The translations under genes and the position numbers were made by a program. Shown here one piece after another: positions 44,871 through 57,057 of a stretch of DNA of 64,000 nucleotides (its first letter is position 1; each line of letters starts with the position of its first letter). Under the pieces are notes generated by a model, which did no database searches, was not told the origin of the DNA, and worked only from the letters and a program-made list of their open reading frames with translations. Origin of the DNA: Scleropages formosus (lineage: Eukaryota > Chordata > Actinopteri > Osteoglossiformes > Osteoglossidae); assembly GCF_900964775.1 (NCBI RefSeq), contig NC_041825.1, forward strand, positions 2,950,001 through 3,014,000, in the 5' to 3' direction.

Positions 44871-46662
44871 GGGTGTATTTTATCATTTTCTGATATTCTA
44901 TCTTTTATGAGTTGATTGAATTTAACAATGAAACGGTCACATTTTCACTTTGGTTACTGTAATCTTCCATGTGTCTTACTTGTACTCTTACTGTGCCTTC
45001 GTTTGTACTCTGTTAAACAGATCAGACATACTGTGGTCCCCATTATTCTATACAAAGTCATCACATTGAAGTAGTGTTGAGGTTATGACTTGCCTTAGCA
45101 CACCTCATACCACAAGAGCTCTTAATAAAATTTGTCACCAAGACAAATTCCTTGTATGTGCGAACATACTTGGCAATAAAGCTCGTTCTGATTCTGATTC
45201 TGATTCTAATACAAGATCTGCATGGCACAGTTTCACACTCTTAGCCTGAAGGTAGTCTTACAGTCCCACTTAAGAAGTGCAGTTACATGTTTCATTGCGA
45301 TTGTCTGCATCTCCAAACTCTTTATGGTGGTTTTGGACTCATGTATTATCTCGTCTACGTGGCACAGTAAATATGTTCCGTGACAGATCACCGTGTGACA
45401 CTGCTGAGCTCTGCTATCTGCTTTAGTATGTTGCTCTGTTCTAGAGAGATCCACCTGTGCTTTGACCTCCAACAGATGTTCTGCTCGTTCTCTGAATTTG
45501 TGACTCTGTCCTCTTTGTGTGGTTCATTGAAAAAGCAGCATTTGGTCAGTGTTTATTATTGAACAGGGTGTGAATAAATGAAAGAGGAGAGGTTATTGGC
45601 AACAAGATGTTAATGACTTCCCTCTCGCCACTCAGCACCATTTGGTGGTTTTCAAAGAGAAAATGAGGTACAGGGGAATGGGAGTAGGAGACAACCTCCA
45701 GTGTCCTGCAAAACCAGTTTGGGAAGTCTTCAGTTCTTCTTATAACACACTTTTTAAATGTTCCTCCAACTTTTTCAGAAATTTGTTCAAAAATAAGAAA
45801 AAAATTGTTGAATGTTCTCAACGCATGAATATGGAAATACTCAATTATTTTATAATATACATAATCAATAGTATTTACATTAGGGTACCACTGAAAAATT
45901 TACAAATTGTTTTTCAAGATCGCTTCACTTCACTTTATTTCTTTTTTGCATGAAATAGATACGAGTCAAATTTCAGCATAATACAATGATTTTTAATAGT
46001 CGCTCAAGTATGTTAGCTGTATGTACTGAAAATACATTAGATTATCACACAAAATGTTAGTTTGCTTAGCAAATCCACAGTCCACACGTACTTCACAGTT
46101 ACAGTCTTTTTTTGCTGGTGTGGCCTTTTTTGGCTGGGAAAGTCCTGACTGTGCTTCTTCACTACTGTAATAAGAACTATTTCTGTTTCTCTTGGTTGCT
46201 GGTGGATATAAAAACTATAGGAGTTACGTAAAATAAACATTCTCGATACAAACAAGCGACTGTCAGAATTTAGATTATGTGACGGGTTTCTGAACATAAT
46301 GAATAGGCTACAGAATAGTATTGATGGTGGAAGATCAGACGGACACTGAGTGACCTGTCAGACATGAGATACAGCAAAAATTTTCCCCACAAAACCCAGT
46401 TCATCAAACAGAAGAGTTTCAGGAGTGAGACCTCGCAAGCAAGCAAAATATTTTCTCCATTCCTTTCATTTGCACCCTGATATCCATCAACACAAACATA
46501 AAAAGTTCTAATTTGATTAGGCATTCTTCCTGTCCTATTACTACTCATGCCGTTTTGTCTTTTTCTCAACTTTTAACCCGTGCCTCCTCCCAGTTCTTCT
46601 TCCACACTCTTACTCATGGAGATGGCCGACTCCGCTTTTTATTTCTTCCGCTCTCTCTTCCT
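44871..46662. other. Convergent gap between tbx6 and prodh2
   Basis: The two genes meet tail to tail. Apart from the LINE tail at 45075-45212 nothing recognisable is present. The prodh2 polyadenylation signal may be the AATAAA on the - strand at 46643-46638, only 20 nt beyond the stop, or one near 45940. Confidence 0.5.
45075..45212 (+). repeat. LINE 3' tail (Rex1/CR1-group type)
   Basis: The sequence 'caccaagacaaattccttgtatgtgcgaac' followed by 'atacttggcaataaagctcgttctgattctgattct' is the standard 3' end of a common fish LINE, with its TTCTGA repeat. It is 5'-truncated to about 140 bp. Confidence 0.7.
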
Positions 46663-49600
46663 TCAGCATTTCTTTCTATAACCCATCAACCTCTCCTTCA
46701 GTCTTCTCTTCATCTCCTGCCTCAGCAGGTCCCTCTCCTTGCGGATTCCCTGTAGGACAGTGCGGTTTTCCTGGGCCCGGCGCACCAGGTAGGGCACAGT
46801 GTCGTCTACCGAGCCATAGGGCACTGACTTATACACGGAGAAACCGTGTTGAGCTGAGAGTTGACAGCAGAGAGAGAATCCTGTCTTAATGTTATTACAC
46901 CTGATTTTTCAAAATATATGTTTCACATTATTAATACAATTTAAAAAAAAAAAACTTTGTTGCTCAATATATTAAATAATTGAACAAAATGAATAAATAA
47001 ATGGCATTCCTTTTCAGATTTACAGGTTTTATTCCATTCTGTTACATGTCTGTCTGAGCTTTAAAACTGCTTTTTCAATGAAATTTCTGCTACACATTCA
47101 GGTTCAGCATACTTTGTTAAACTTCACTGCATCTGTAATATGATATCCAAAAATGGAATATTTTAATTTTGGTTTTTATCACTACACATATGCAACCTCG
47201 CGCCGTAGTCTGTTGCTCAAAATGTTTATTCATAAGTGAAATCTTTGAGCAGGACATCTTACCCAGGGTGAGGGAGACATGATCACACATCCCCAGCAGC
47301 TGTCCAAAGCACACAGAGCCACAGTTTTTGTCTATTCCCAATTCCGCCATCCTTAAGGGAGAGAATGTGATGGTTTGACACCCTAAGTACACACTGTCAA
47401 CTTAAAATTATCAGTGTCTTGACAAGAAAGTATAGCACATGAATTCTGAAAACAGCACAATATTGTATATAAATACAGGCCTGGTTTTATAACTAGGCAA
47501 ATCTTGGCAATCGTTTTGGGGGGCTGAAATTTTGCCAATTAAAAAATGTATTGAAATCTCGAAAAAAGTTAATTAAAAATTTTGCTCAATAATAAAATTT
47601 AATTAGAAAGCTGAAGATCTGGTGATTTATATATTATGTAAGTGTTGTCTCAGATCTTGTAAAATGTTGCAATTTTACCGGTAACTTTTTTCTATGAACC
47701 AGTCTAGTACACTGCTTCAGTGTGTAGATGTATAAATGATTATAGCGAGTTTACTGTCGTGTATCCAGCATTGTAAGGCACCTTGGATAAAGGTGTCAGC
47801 TACATAGAGTACTAGATAAAAATCACTCTGCGTCACTTTGGAGAAAAGCTTTTGCTAAATGAATAAAAGTAAATGTAAACATTCACTCAGCCGTACCTTG
47901 AAACTGCATGTCTGACGGATTCTTCATTGTGTGTTGCCACAATCACCCGGAAACACTCAGTATTCTGAGAGACCAGCTCCAGTAGAATGTCTAATAAACC
48001 ATTGTAACTGCAAACACGAAAAAAAGAGTCATGACACTCCATTTCGGTTTTAGGAACATAGACGCAACAAAATTTACAGGATACGGGCTGATTCGTTACA
48101 CCCGTTACATTCGTAACCAGAAGTCACTTGGTCACCTTTTATTGGTATCCTTCCATGACGGTTGAATGGGATCAGGCCTGCCTTCCTTGGCAGCTAGCAT
48201 CCTCTCTTTGTCCATGTAAGCTCCCCGCACAAGTTTCACCCCTAGGCAGAAGGACTGACTGACAGACTGGCCAATCGCATCTAGTAGAAGAGATCTAGAC
48301 TCCTGAAAGAGTGGGGTAGGAGGGCACGTAGTACAAGGTTTAGTACAAGCCAGTATTACTGCAGGGAGATGATAGAATAGTGGTTACAGCTGGTGCTTTC
48401 AGACCTAAATTGCTCCAGGAAGAATTACTCACCTGACTAAAAGGGTAAATAATTGTACAGATTCTCCTCAGCTATCGATGGCTTACATTCTGATAAAACC
48501 ATCACAAGTGGAAAAATCGCAAGTGAATCTGAAAAAAAATACAGTACCACGGCTACCGAACATCATAGCCTAGCCTACCTTAAACGTGCTCAGAACACTT
48601 ATCATAACCTACAGCTGGGCAAATTTAAGCAGGAGATACACATGGACGTTTAGTAGACATGCTCGAATGTGAAAACAAAATTTAAAAAAAAAAAAGCTTT
48701 AGAACAGTATCACTCGTTTGCACTTGCGGTCGATTACACTCGTTCCTGTGATAGATACAGAGACTGCGAGGGTGGTCGAGTGGATGCTGCGGTTCGCTGC
48801 CATCACCCAGCATCGGGAGAGAGTTTCGTTCCGCATATCACAAGCACGGGAACGGATCGAAATTCGAAATACGGATTCTACCGAATGCGTATCGTTATCG
48901 CACCATCGTAACTTCGAAAAATCGTAAGTCGAACCATCGTAAGTAGAAGAGCATCTGTAGGTACCTTAAGATCATACTGCATGTTGCTTTGGAGAAAAGC
49001 ATCTTCTAAACGCAAATGCTAAAAGCCAGAACATGAAGGGCATAAACAGGAGGGCAATAAAAATGAAACTATGTATGAATAAAAGTGATAATAAAGAAAT
49101 AAGAGAATTTGGAGTGGTGCAGCATACAGACCTTAAGGTAGCACTGATAGGTGTTCCAGATCCAAGCTCCCTTCTGGTTGAACTTTTTCATCATTGCCAT
49201 GGTGACAAGGGAAAGGGCTGGGTTCATATACGTGTATTCGGCGTCCACGAGAACTCGTACTTTAAGGAAGCTGGTCTGTCAAATAAGGCATGAGTAAAGT
49301 AAGTGCAGTAGTTCGGGTGAAAAGTGTTTTCGAAGTGTGTCGTTAGCAGCCTTTGGGGGCAGACCACATTCCAGTCCGACTGTATTTTAATTATTTTTGC
49401 TAAAACAGTAATATGGTTGATTGTGAAGTTTGCAGTACTAAATCACCGTGGTGTTTGGCTGGTTTCACTTGTCCAGGAGCATTTTTCTCGAAACTTCATG
49501 GCGACTGACGGAACATTACAGTACAGGATGGAGATTGTTGGAGGATCATTTCAGTGATGGTCAGAAAGTAAATAGTGACAGGAGATTCAGAGGGGAGCGT

Positions 49601-51773
49601 CATATTAACACAGGTGTTGCACATATTTGAGAGAGGGAAAAAAAATGTTATTGTGGCATTACATGATTATTTTCCATTTCCTACCTCTCCTATTTTGTTA
49701 AGTCGCCGGAGGCCATGGAGAAAATGAGTGTTTTCTGACTGTGTCAAGCCTGGGAAGTGGAAAGACTGCAAGAGGGAAGGGCCAGAATGAACTGGAATTA
49801 ATGGCAGGAGTCAATACTTTGATCGATATAGATTATACATAGGACCTGAAGTTATTCAAATCCTCCGTAGAAGACCCACCACTGTACCTCTCCTTCCATG
49901 GCTCTGACCAGCTGAGCCAGGTCATACTGCTCTTTGGAAAGAAGGGAGCTTAACTTTACCTGAGATATTGAGAGAAAGTCCACTTTAACAATAATAATAA
50001 CAATAGCAATAATAATATCATCATCATCATCATCACCACCACCATTTACTGGACACAGCTATCACAACTGTGACTCAAACTCACACACAGTTCTGGGCTT
50101 AGCAGTGCAGTGATCTTCAGCTGCATCATGGGATCCGCACAGGCGTTGCTATGGGATATGCGCACACACTCCAGCATGGCCTCCAAGTTGTCGTCATAGC
50201 GACGCTCCCTACCACAAGCACATTTTTTTATGAGACCGCCAAAAACGTGAGCCTAAGAGCAATTATTACTCGAGAACATGAAGGTTTGGAAAGGTCCTGT
50301 GTGCACCGTTCTCTCCGTTTAAACCTTTAGAAATTCGAGACCCAGAAGACACAGCAGAAGTGCTCCAGTGCACCAGTCAGTATTTCCTTTTCAGTGACTT
50401 CAGAAAGAACGTAACACTGTACGTTTATTTACAGTGTACATTTTAAAGCGAAGAGCCACAGAGAAAATGAAATTAAGAGCCATGAATGTGTGGTAATAGA
50501 GGTCGATGATCAGACCCGGTGCTCTCTCCCAGGTCCTCTTCAATAGGCACTGCCAACATGGTGCGCAAACCCAGTGAGTTCATCTTCTCCATGGCAACTG
50601 CAATTTCAGCCTCACTCTCTCCAGCGACAAACTGGGCATAGATGGAGGGGCGGAGGATCATGGAGAAACCAGTCTTACCCAGCAGAGAGCGGGCCACAGA
50701 CATGAGCTGAGGGAAAAAACCGCAGTGAGAACGAGCATCGCACGCACAACCTCCTGTGAACGCGAAGAGCAAAATGCACTGCCGAGTGTATTGCGGACAT
50801 TGTGTACAAAATAAACAGGTGGTGAGTAGCAGCTAATAAGAAAGGATATCGATGATTTCCTTCAACATAAAAGCATAATGAAAAATATTAGCGCCCTTTT
50901 CGCAAATGACTCGTAGCTTTCGCTAAAAAGAAGACGAAATTGACCACAAAGTACGTAGTCTTCACAATTGTTTATTTCACCGTTAATACTACAGAAGCTT
51001 TGTTTTTGATTCAGAACTATTTTTATCCTTGTAATTCAGAAAAAAAAGGCATTGACAAAATTATTGACACCCCAGACTCCATATTTGGTCACAATAACTG
51101 CAATTAGATACCTTGAGCTCTAGATTTACTTTGGACAATAAAACGCCCACAGTTCAACTCCAGGCTTTCTCAAACAAAATGTGTGATTTTAGTGCTGGGT
51201 TGCAAAAATTAAATTGACTGACCGGTTCCTAGCTACATGCATACCCCATAAACATATTTACTGTATATGAATTATTTGCAAGGAATATAAGGGTGCCAAT
51301 ATTTCTGACACCCTTGTTCTCTTTCCAAATAACTCATTTAAATTTTTTTTTTTTTTTTTTTAAATTGCTTCCCAGCTGGACCAGATTATCTCTCAGTGGT
51401 TAAGGGGTCCACTTCATTCTTTTCATACGGTAAATATGAGTTATTTGCAGAGAGTGCAAGGGTGCCAATATTTTCAGCCATGACTGTACAATGCTTGTAT
51501 TTGCAAGGACTTTCCAGCTTTTACCTTCCCACAGTTGTTGACCAGCACAGGAAAGGAGCAGAGCTGAAAGACCCCGAGGGCTCGCAGCAGCTCCCTGAAG
51601 GTCTTCACATGGAAGGCACTAGGGTCATCAAAGGTCAGTTTCTCGGGGGGGATGCTATCGTCCTTGGAAGGAGCCATAGGCAAGCGGCTGCCATTGACCG
51701 TTCTGGGTGCTGCGGTTCCCAAAAGACGAACCGATGAGATACGATGGAACATGGGCCGAAGAAGGGTTGACAT
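46663..51773 (-). CDS. prodh2: Hydroxyproline dehydrogenase (PRODH2, mitochondrial)
   Basis: Ten coding exons in transcript order: 51773-51525, 50706-50516, 50208-50085, 49959-49888, 49765-49685, 49275-49132, 48302-48136, 48007-47897, 47351-47263 and 46853-46663. All are in phase, giving 472 aa, close to the family length. An Arg-rich N-terminus (MSTLLRPMFHRISSVRLLG) is a probable mitochondrial presequence; an ATG at 51791 could add six residues. Family landmarks are LTFDDPSAFHVK, QFVAGESEAEI, LLAV-like MLAVPIEEDLG, LVDAEYTYMNP, WIWNTYQCYLK, GVKLVRGAYMDKER, VATHNEESV, CFGQLLGMCDHVSLTLG and SVPYGSVDDTVPYLVRRAQEN. It is an FAD enzyme of the inner mitochondrial membrane that oxidises trans-4-hydroxy-L-proline; LGMCDHVS favours PRODH2 over PRODH. 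The exon 49765 acceptor was chosen at TTGCAG because the nearer AG breaks phase. Confidence 0.93.
47478..47690 (+). repeat. Unclassified dispersed repeat, copy 2
   Basis: The partner of 12780-13060: 'caggcctggttttataactaggcaaatct', 'gaaattttgcc', 'aataaaatttaattagaaagctgaagatct'. It is in a prodh2 intron. Confidence 0.5.
47765..47875 (+). repeat. SINE family B tail fragments
   Basis: Two tails in tandem: 'gcaccttggataaaggtgtcagctacat' and 'ctttggagaaaagcttttgctaaatgaataaaagtaaatg'. Confidence 0.7.
48365..49022 (+). repeat. SINE family B split by a MITE
   Basis: The head and body occupy 48365-48457 ('gatagaatagtggttacagctggtgctttcagacc', 'aattgctcca', 'taaaagggtaaataattgta'). The tail resumes at 48958 ('ttgctttggagaaaagcatcttctaaacgcaaatgc') after a 500-bp transposon. 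The SINE is therefore older than the transposon. Confidence 0.8.
48458..48957. mobile_element. pogo/Tc1-mariner-type MITE, 500 bp, nested in a SINE
   Basis: It starts CAGATTCTCCTCAGC and ends with the inverse of CAGATGCTCTTCTAC; both ends run into CGATGG and both flanks are TA. Internal sequence around 'cacccagcatcgggagagag' is homologous, in reverse orientation, to the 41138 element, so they are the same family. The longer copy also carries 'gaacatcatagcctagcctacctt' and 'gtgctcagaacacttat'. Confidence 0.8.
51030..51490. mobile_element. Tc1-like element relic in prodh2 intron 1
   Basis: The left part 'gacaaaattattgacaccc' with 'atatttggtcacaataactgcaa' and the right end 'gggtgccaatattttcagccatgactgta' are the two ends of a familiar Tc1-like family. 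Two copies of 'gcaa.g.atataagggtgccaat' type sequence occur. It has no transposase region: internally deleted or MITE-like. A T-run lies at 51343-51361. Confidence 0.7.
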
Positions 51774-52139
51774 TACAGATCGTTCCACCAATTGTCCACC
51801 ACTTCAGTGGGGTTCACTAGCAGCTAGCTTCCAATGGGTTTTATTGAGAATTGCTTTGGATAATTTGCTTCCTTCAAATGATGTTTCTTCATAAATATTG
51901 CATGAGTATCGACATCTGAATGTTGTATTGACAAAACCACACAACTATTAGCTTCAGGTCCCCACAGATGTCCCAATGGCTCAGATATTCCTAGGGCGAA
52001 ATTATTAGAACAATGAAATTACACACGAAGTTACACCCAACAGCACTTCAATTACACAAAGTATTTGGTAAAAACATCTGGATTGTAAAACTTTGGCTGT
52101 CTGAAACCTATAAAAGCAGTAAACACCTTAAATTGCGTT

Positions 52140-52440
52140 TTAACACGAGTACTTTGTTGAAGCAACTTGCAAAAAAAAGTCTGTGAACCCTCTGAAGGTA
52201 CCTGCACACCTAATCTATTGCAATTCCTGTTTTATCATCCTAGAGGTTCACACACTTTCCCACCCCATCAATAGAATGAATTGAAAACATTTGTTCAACA
52301 AAGTTATAAAAATGCACTGTGTGTTTCTCAAAGACATTAGTTTTAGATGATCAATTAACATTTTAGGAGCCACTCATGCAGAAATCCAGATAATTCCAAA
52401 GGGTTTTTCCTCATAACTGTGTATGGTTATTTCACAAAAA
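52140..52440. mobile_element. Tc1-like MITE of a second family
   Basis: Left part 'agtctgtgaaccctctgaaggtacctgca' and right part 'catgcagaaatccagataattccaaaggg' are the inverted terminal regions of the Tc1-like group whose ends read GTGAACCCTTTGGAATTA. A third 'gaggttcacacactttc' block lies at 52243-52260. About 300 bp, no coding content. Confidence 0.7.
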
Positions 52441-53687
52441 TTTAGCCACAATTCAGACATTAAACATTGAATTTGAACTCAGATACAGAATGAAATAAAT
52501 CATCTTACCCTATATAAGCACTGGAGCCAGTGAAAGACGGAGTGAGCGGAATGGTTCAGAAGAGGACACGTACATGGAGAGGAGTAACATGTCACTTTTG
52601 GGTCACAATTTGGTTAATGAATGACTTCGAGACTTGTGCTGCAATACTGATTGTACTACCCCATAATCCAGCATTTTTACCATACGTTTGTTCTCTGTGT
52701 ACTATACATAATAAAGCATTACATTGGTTATACATGTATTATATTAAATTTCACTGGTGACAGTGACAAAACTTCACACTCATCTTCCTAGCTCTGACTT
52801 GAGTTCTGGGAAATACTCACTCCCCGTATCTGGACTTCTGTGTTCAAAAACTGACCTCGATACTGCAGGTTATTATTCAACTATAGTCATTAACTTGAAC
52901 TGCACAGCTTCTAACACAAAACTAGCTTCCCCTCAGTCACCCCCCCTTCTCCCATCTCTGTACCTATTGCTCAACAGGACAAATGGTCTTTTTACCGATT
53001 CCTACCAGAGTGCTTTCGTCTCCAGAGTGCTGACCACCAAGGTCAGAATGGACAACCCAGCAGTGTCTTGGATGTCACAGTCAGTGGTTTTGACATATTC
53101 TTTACCAAAATATTCAATGCAGAATCACAACCTTCATAACAAAGACTCCAGCCACTTTTACTATCATACCATATTTATATTCATGTATAAAACTGGATTG
53201 GTACCAACTGATTTGCTGGGTTGCTTTCCTTAATTGGATCTTAAAATTTGATTTGAGAAATGTGTATAAATGGAAAGAAATTATAGCCTTGAGAGAAATT
53301 ATCTGGAGCAGCACCAGTATCAAAAGATCAACAAAGTTATGGGAATGCAACAGGTGACTCATGGGAAAGGAGAACTTTGCCCCACCACTTGGTCAAGTTT
53401 TAAACAATCCAGATAAATAAATAAATAAAGCAACACCTGGTGTACAAAACACCTATCCTGTCACACCATGTAAAACATACACATGTAGTTTCAAATACCT
53501 AAAAATCTCAACTGATTAATTGGCAAAACAAATACTGACAGAGAAACAAAGGTCTTGAGGGGAATGTTAAAATATGTAAGTACATTTACACTAATGAGTA
53601 GTGACTAAATGAGCCTGCTCTGCCATCACTTGGCTGCAGAGTATTACCACCCTTGCAAATGACAGGACACAAAGTAATTATTAAGTA

Positions 53688-53693
53688 TTTATT
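53688..53693 (-). terminator. eif3c polyadenylation signal
   Basis: AATAAA on the - strand, 429 nt beyond the eif3c stop codon. Confidence 0.6.
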
Positions 53694-54121
53694 TCTTTTG
53701 TGGTACAATGCAAATGGACAACTCTGACACGTCTGTAATCCTCCTGTATGTCCAATAGTGTGGGAAGAGGGTTTTGGATAAAATGGTGTCAGAACTGCAA
53801 GTGAAAAACCGAACGATTCTGAAGCCTCAACATCAATGTCTATTTGGAGAAAGAAAATCAAGATGATTCATAATAAAGTTTTCAATACTCATAAGGCTTT
53901 TTGTAGGAGTAAGTCATATGTCTAATGAAACGGGAAAATGAAACTACTGGTCTCTAGTTGAAATTGGAGCTGTGTTGCTACATAACAAGAGAGGTACTAT
54001 AGCACTGCAACCAGTTCAGCCTTGAAAGCAAAGAGGCACAATTGTCAGGAGGAGAAAATGACTGTCTGGGGTGAGATGGAGATGGACTGCTTCATTGATA
54101 CAAATGTCATCTTCTGACAGC

Positions 54122-55863
54122 TCAGTATGCGTTCTGGTTCTGGCTCCTGTATCCACCTCTCTGATACCCTTGTTTCTGCTGATATCCACCTTTCTGGTCT
54201 GAGGGAGAGAGGGAAATGCGTTAATGCAGAACAAATATTGTATAATCCTGAGAAAGGGTAACGACACACAGGATGGACACACAAAAAGATGACTGACAGG
54301 CTAGGCACAAAAACTGAACTGAAAGAATACTTTGAGGGAGACAAAAGAAATATAAAAGGGAGACAAAGGACTTCTGACAAGAGAACACCCCCATGGTACA
54401 GATAAAGCAGGGACATGATTGCAGTTTTTATGACCGCCTCCAAAGAGAACAGATACATTTTAAAAATGCAGATTAACAAGTGCACTGGTTCCTAGGCACC
54501 CTGATGATAACCTTGCTTGTTAGTACTGCAAGTCCTCCACTTAATGGACCCCCATTTAGCAGAAAATTCTACAGTTAGTTTGTTGGTACTTCCCTGTTAT
54601 TTTCCGGATGATATATTGGAAGGAGAGAAGGACCAACAACTTGAAAAATCAAGCAGTCTCACGTAAGATCTCATTAATGACTTCATGATAAGAATCACAT
54701 GAGTTGATAAGTTGTCATATTTACTCTCATTTCCAAGCCACTAGAGAGAAGATCATCTGTAAGCAGCAAACTTCCAAAACAGCATTAGATGCCTTCGACA
54801 AGCCAATCTGGTGACCAAAGCCTGTGTCACTTAGAATTAGCACCTCCTCAGCAAATAGTGTCCACCTCTTGCCAGGACTGACAACAAACTTGAAACGAGA
54901 GAAATTATTCCTCTTCTCAGCAGGCAATATAATTGTTTTTTCCTTACTGAAAAAATAAAGTTGACTCTATATTGTAATGCATAATTTAATATACTGTACG
55001 GCAAAAAGTTTTTTGCTTAAATGGGAGTAGCATTCTTCAGAATACACAACTTTATATAATGCTCTTTTGGTTTCATATTGATCCTATTTTAAGGACATTT
55101 GGGTTTAACTGATATTTGGCAGTAGACACCCCCTCCCCAAAATTAGTCTGTTTAAGGACATACTGCATCTCCTGCAGACATATTCGGTGTGGCTGAAATA
55201 CACTCCAGTCAAGTTTGCAGCTCACACACAGCAACTTCGCAGCAGGTCTTGTGCTTCAGCAGATCTGTGGGTTACTGGACAAACTAGTACTAGCTGAGAG
55301 AAAGTACCATCTTTCCAGACGACTGCCCTGTAAACCCCAGTGGACAAACCATCAGCATCCAAAAAGAAGTCAGTGTTGAGAAAGATACTTACCTCTCTGG
55401 TAGCTTTGCTTCTGTTGGTAACCACCTTTTTGGTCTGTAACAGAAAGGAAAAAATCCTATTTAAAAAAAAAAAAAAACCCAACACTTATTTCTGTCTCTA
55501 AGTATCATGATACTGGAATATCTTAAAATGTTTTTCAACATTTCTAGCCTTTCATCCTTTTGGAGCAGCTATATGGCATAAAACCACCAAAGTCATTACC
55601 TCTGTTGAAGTAGCTTCCGTAAACACCCTGCTTGAGGTCAAACACCCTTTCGTTATTCTCAACAAGTCCACCCAGCTTCTCAGCCAGCTGCAGGGCCATG
55701 TTCTGCAGGGAGGTCGGCTCTGTGCGGTGCATCACGACAGTCTGCGTGGGCTGGTCCAGGGATGCCTGAGAGATGGCAGGAGACACCAAACCCGTTACCA
55801 CATGTCACTCAAAGAGGGTGTTCCAGGAATGCCAATGAAATTGAACTTCTGCTTACTGGTAGT

Positions 55864-55914
<51 letters not shown>

Positions 55915-57007
55915 CATTACCATGAGCTCTTCGTTGATTATCATCTTGCTGATGATGCTGTGAACTGTAGGCAACTCTAGCTGAAACATCTCTGAAAGGA
56001 TCTCCATGCTGAGACAGGAAATGGAACAAGTCTCAAAGCATATAGCCCAAAAACATAGTTAAAACAGAAATCTACAAGTTATGTGAAAGTATGAAGTGCA
56101 GCCTTATACCTGATGGAGTCATACACGCTGCTGTAGGTGAACAAGTAAGTGCGCAGAGATTCTTCTTGGATCTTCCTGCAACCGAGAAATTAAACCGTTT
56201 ACATTTATACAACAAATTAAAAACACTGCAGGTACTCAGTCTCCTAGATCAGTGGTGTGAAATCAACGGCCAGCTCTCTTGGCGCTGTACCCTTCCCAAG
56301 GAACAGGGCTTTTGCAGTTTGGGCACCACCCTCAGACATGGCAATGCCAGCAACAAGCTGACCGCTTCACCTGACGAGCATCTCCCGGACCCTCTGCGCC
56401 TCTGGAAACAGATCCCACACTTTGCTGTTCATCTTGTCATTGATGATGAATGAGTGACAGGTGCGCCAGTCACCCATCTTCATGGCCTTGCTCGCTGCCA
56501 CCACATGCTCCCTCATACTCTCAGGAGGCCCTGATGTTACACGCAGAATGAATGCACTGGTTATTATTCCCGACCTCCACAACTGGAAGTCTCCTCAACG
56601 CATGTAATCCAACACTAGGGTTATACTCTAGAGACATTACTTCAATCTTTTCAGTCTTCTAAAATACTATTTAACAAAGAACACTATTTGTTCCAAAGTA
56701 GAGAATTTAATAGTTTGGTGACATTATCAGACTCCTTGGTCTGTGCCTGGAGACGAATCCAGAGCAATCAGGGCCACTGGAACAGCGACCAACACGTACC
56801 CAGCAGAGGCTGCCTCTCGCCAACCCTGAGCTGGTGGTGGAACTGCTTGCTAATCATCCTGCGCCGTGCATCAAACTCATGTGCAGCCATGTACGGGATC
56901 TCCAGCAGCATGGCTGACACTAGATACACACATTCGAGCAGCTCCAGGTTGATGTGCATGTGGAATGGTACCTAGCACACAGAGTGGAAGAGAGAACCTC
57001 AGTGAAA

Positions 57008-57057
<50 letters not shown>

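Larger units (their letters stand above)
51792..54121. other. Gap between prodh2 start and eif3c 3' end
   Basis: It contains the prodh2 promoter (no clear TATA or CpG cluster), a Tc1-like relic at 52140-52440 and the eif3c 3' UTR at 53690-54121. The + strand reading frame at 52757-53233 has no recognisable homology. The remainder shows nothing notable. Confidence 0.5.

Noticed and set aside
49749-49880. Alternative prodh2 junction using the AG at 49751-49750 and a donor at 49879
   Set aside because: Phase does not match; the upstream TTGCAG acceptor (exon from 49765) with the donor after 49888 is in frame and fits family length.
52757-53233. 158-codon frame on the + strand upstream of eif3c's 3' end
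   Set aside because: No recognised motif and no supporting splice sites; not strong enough to call a gene.
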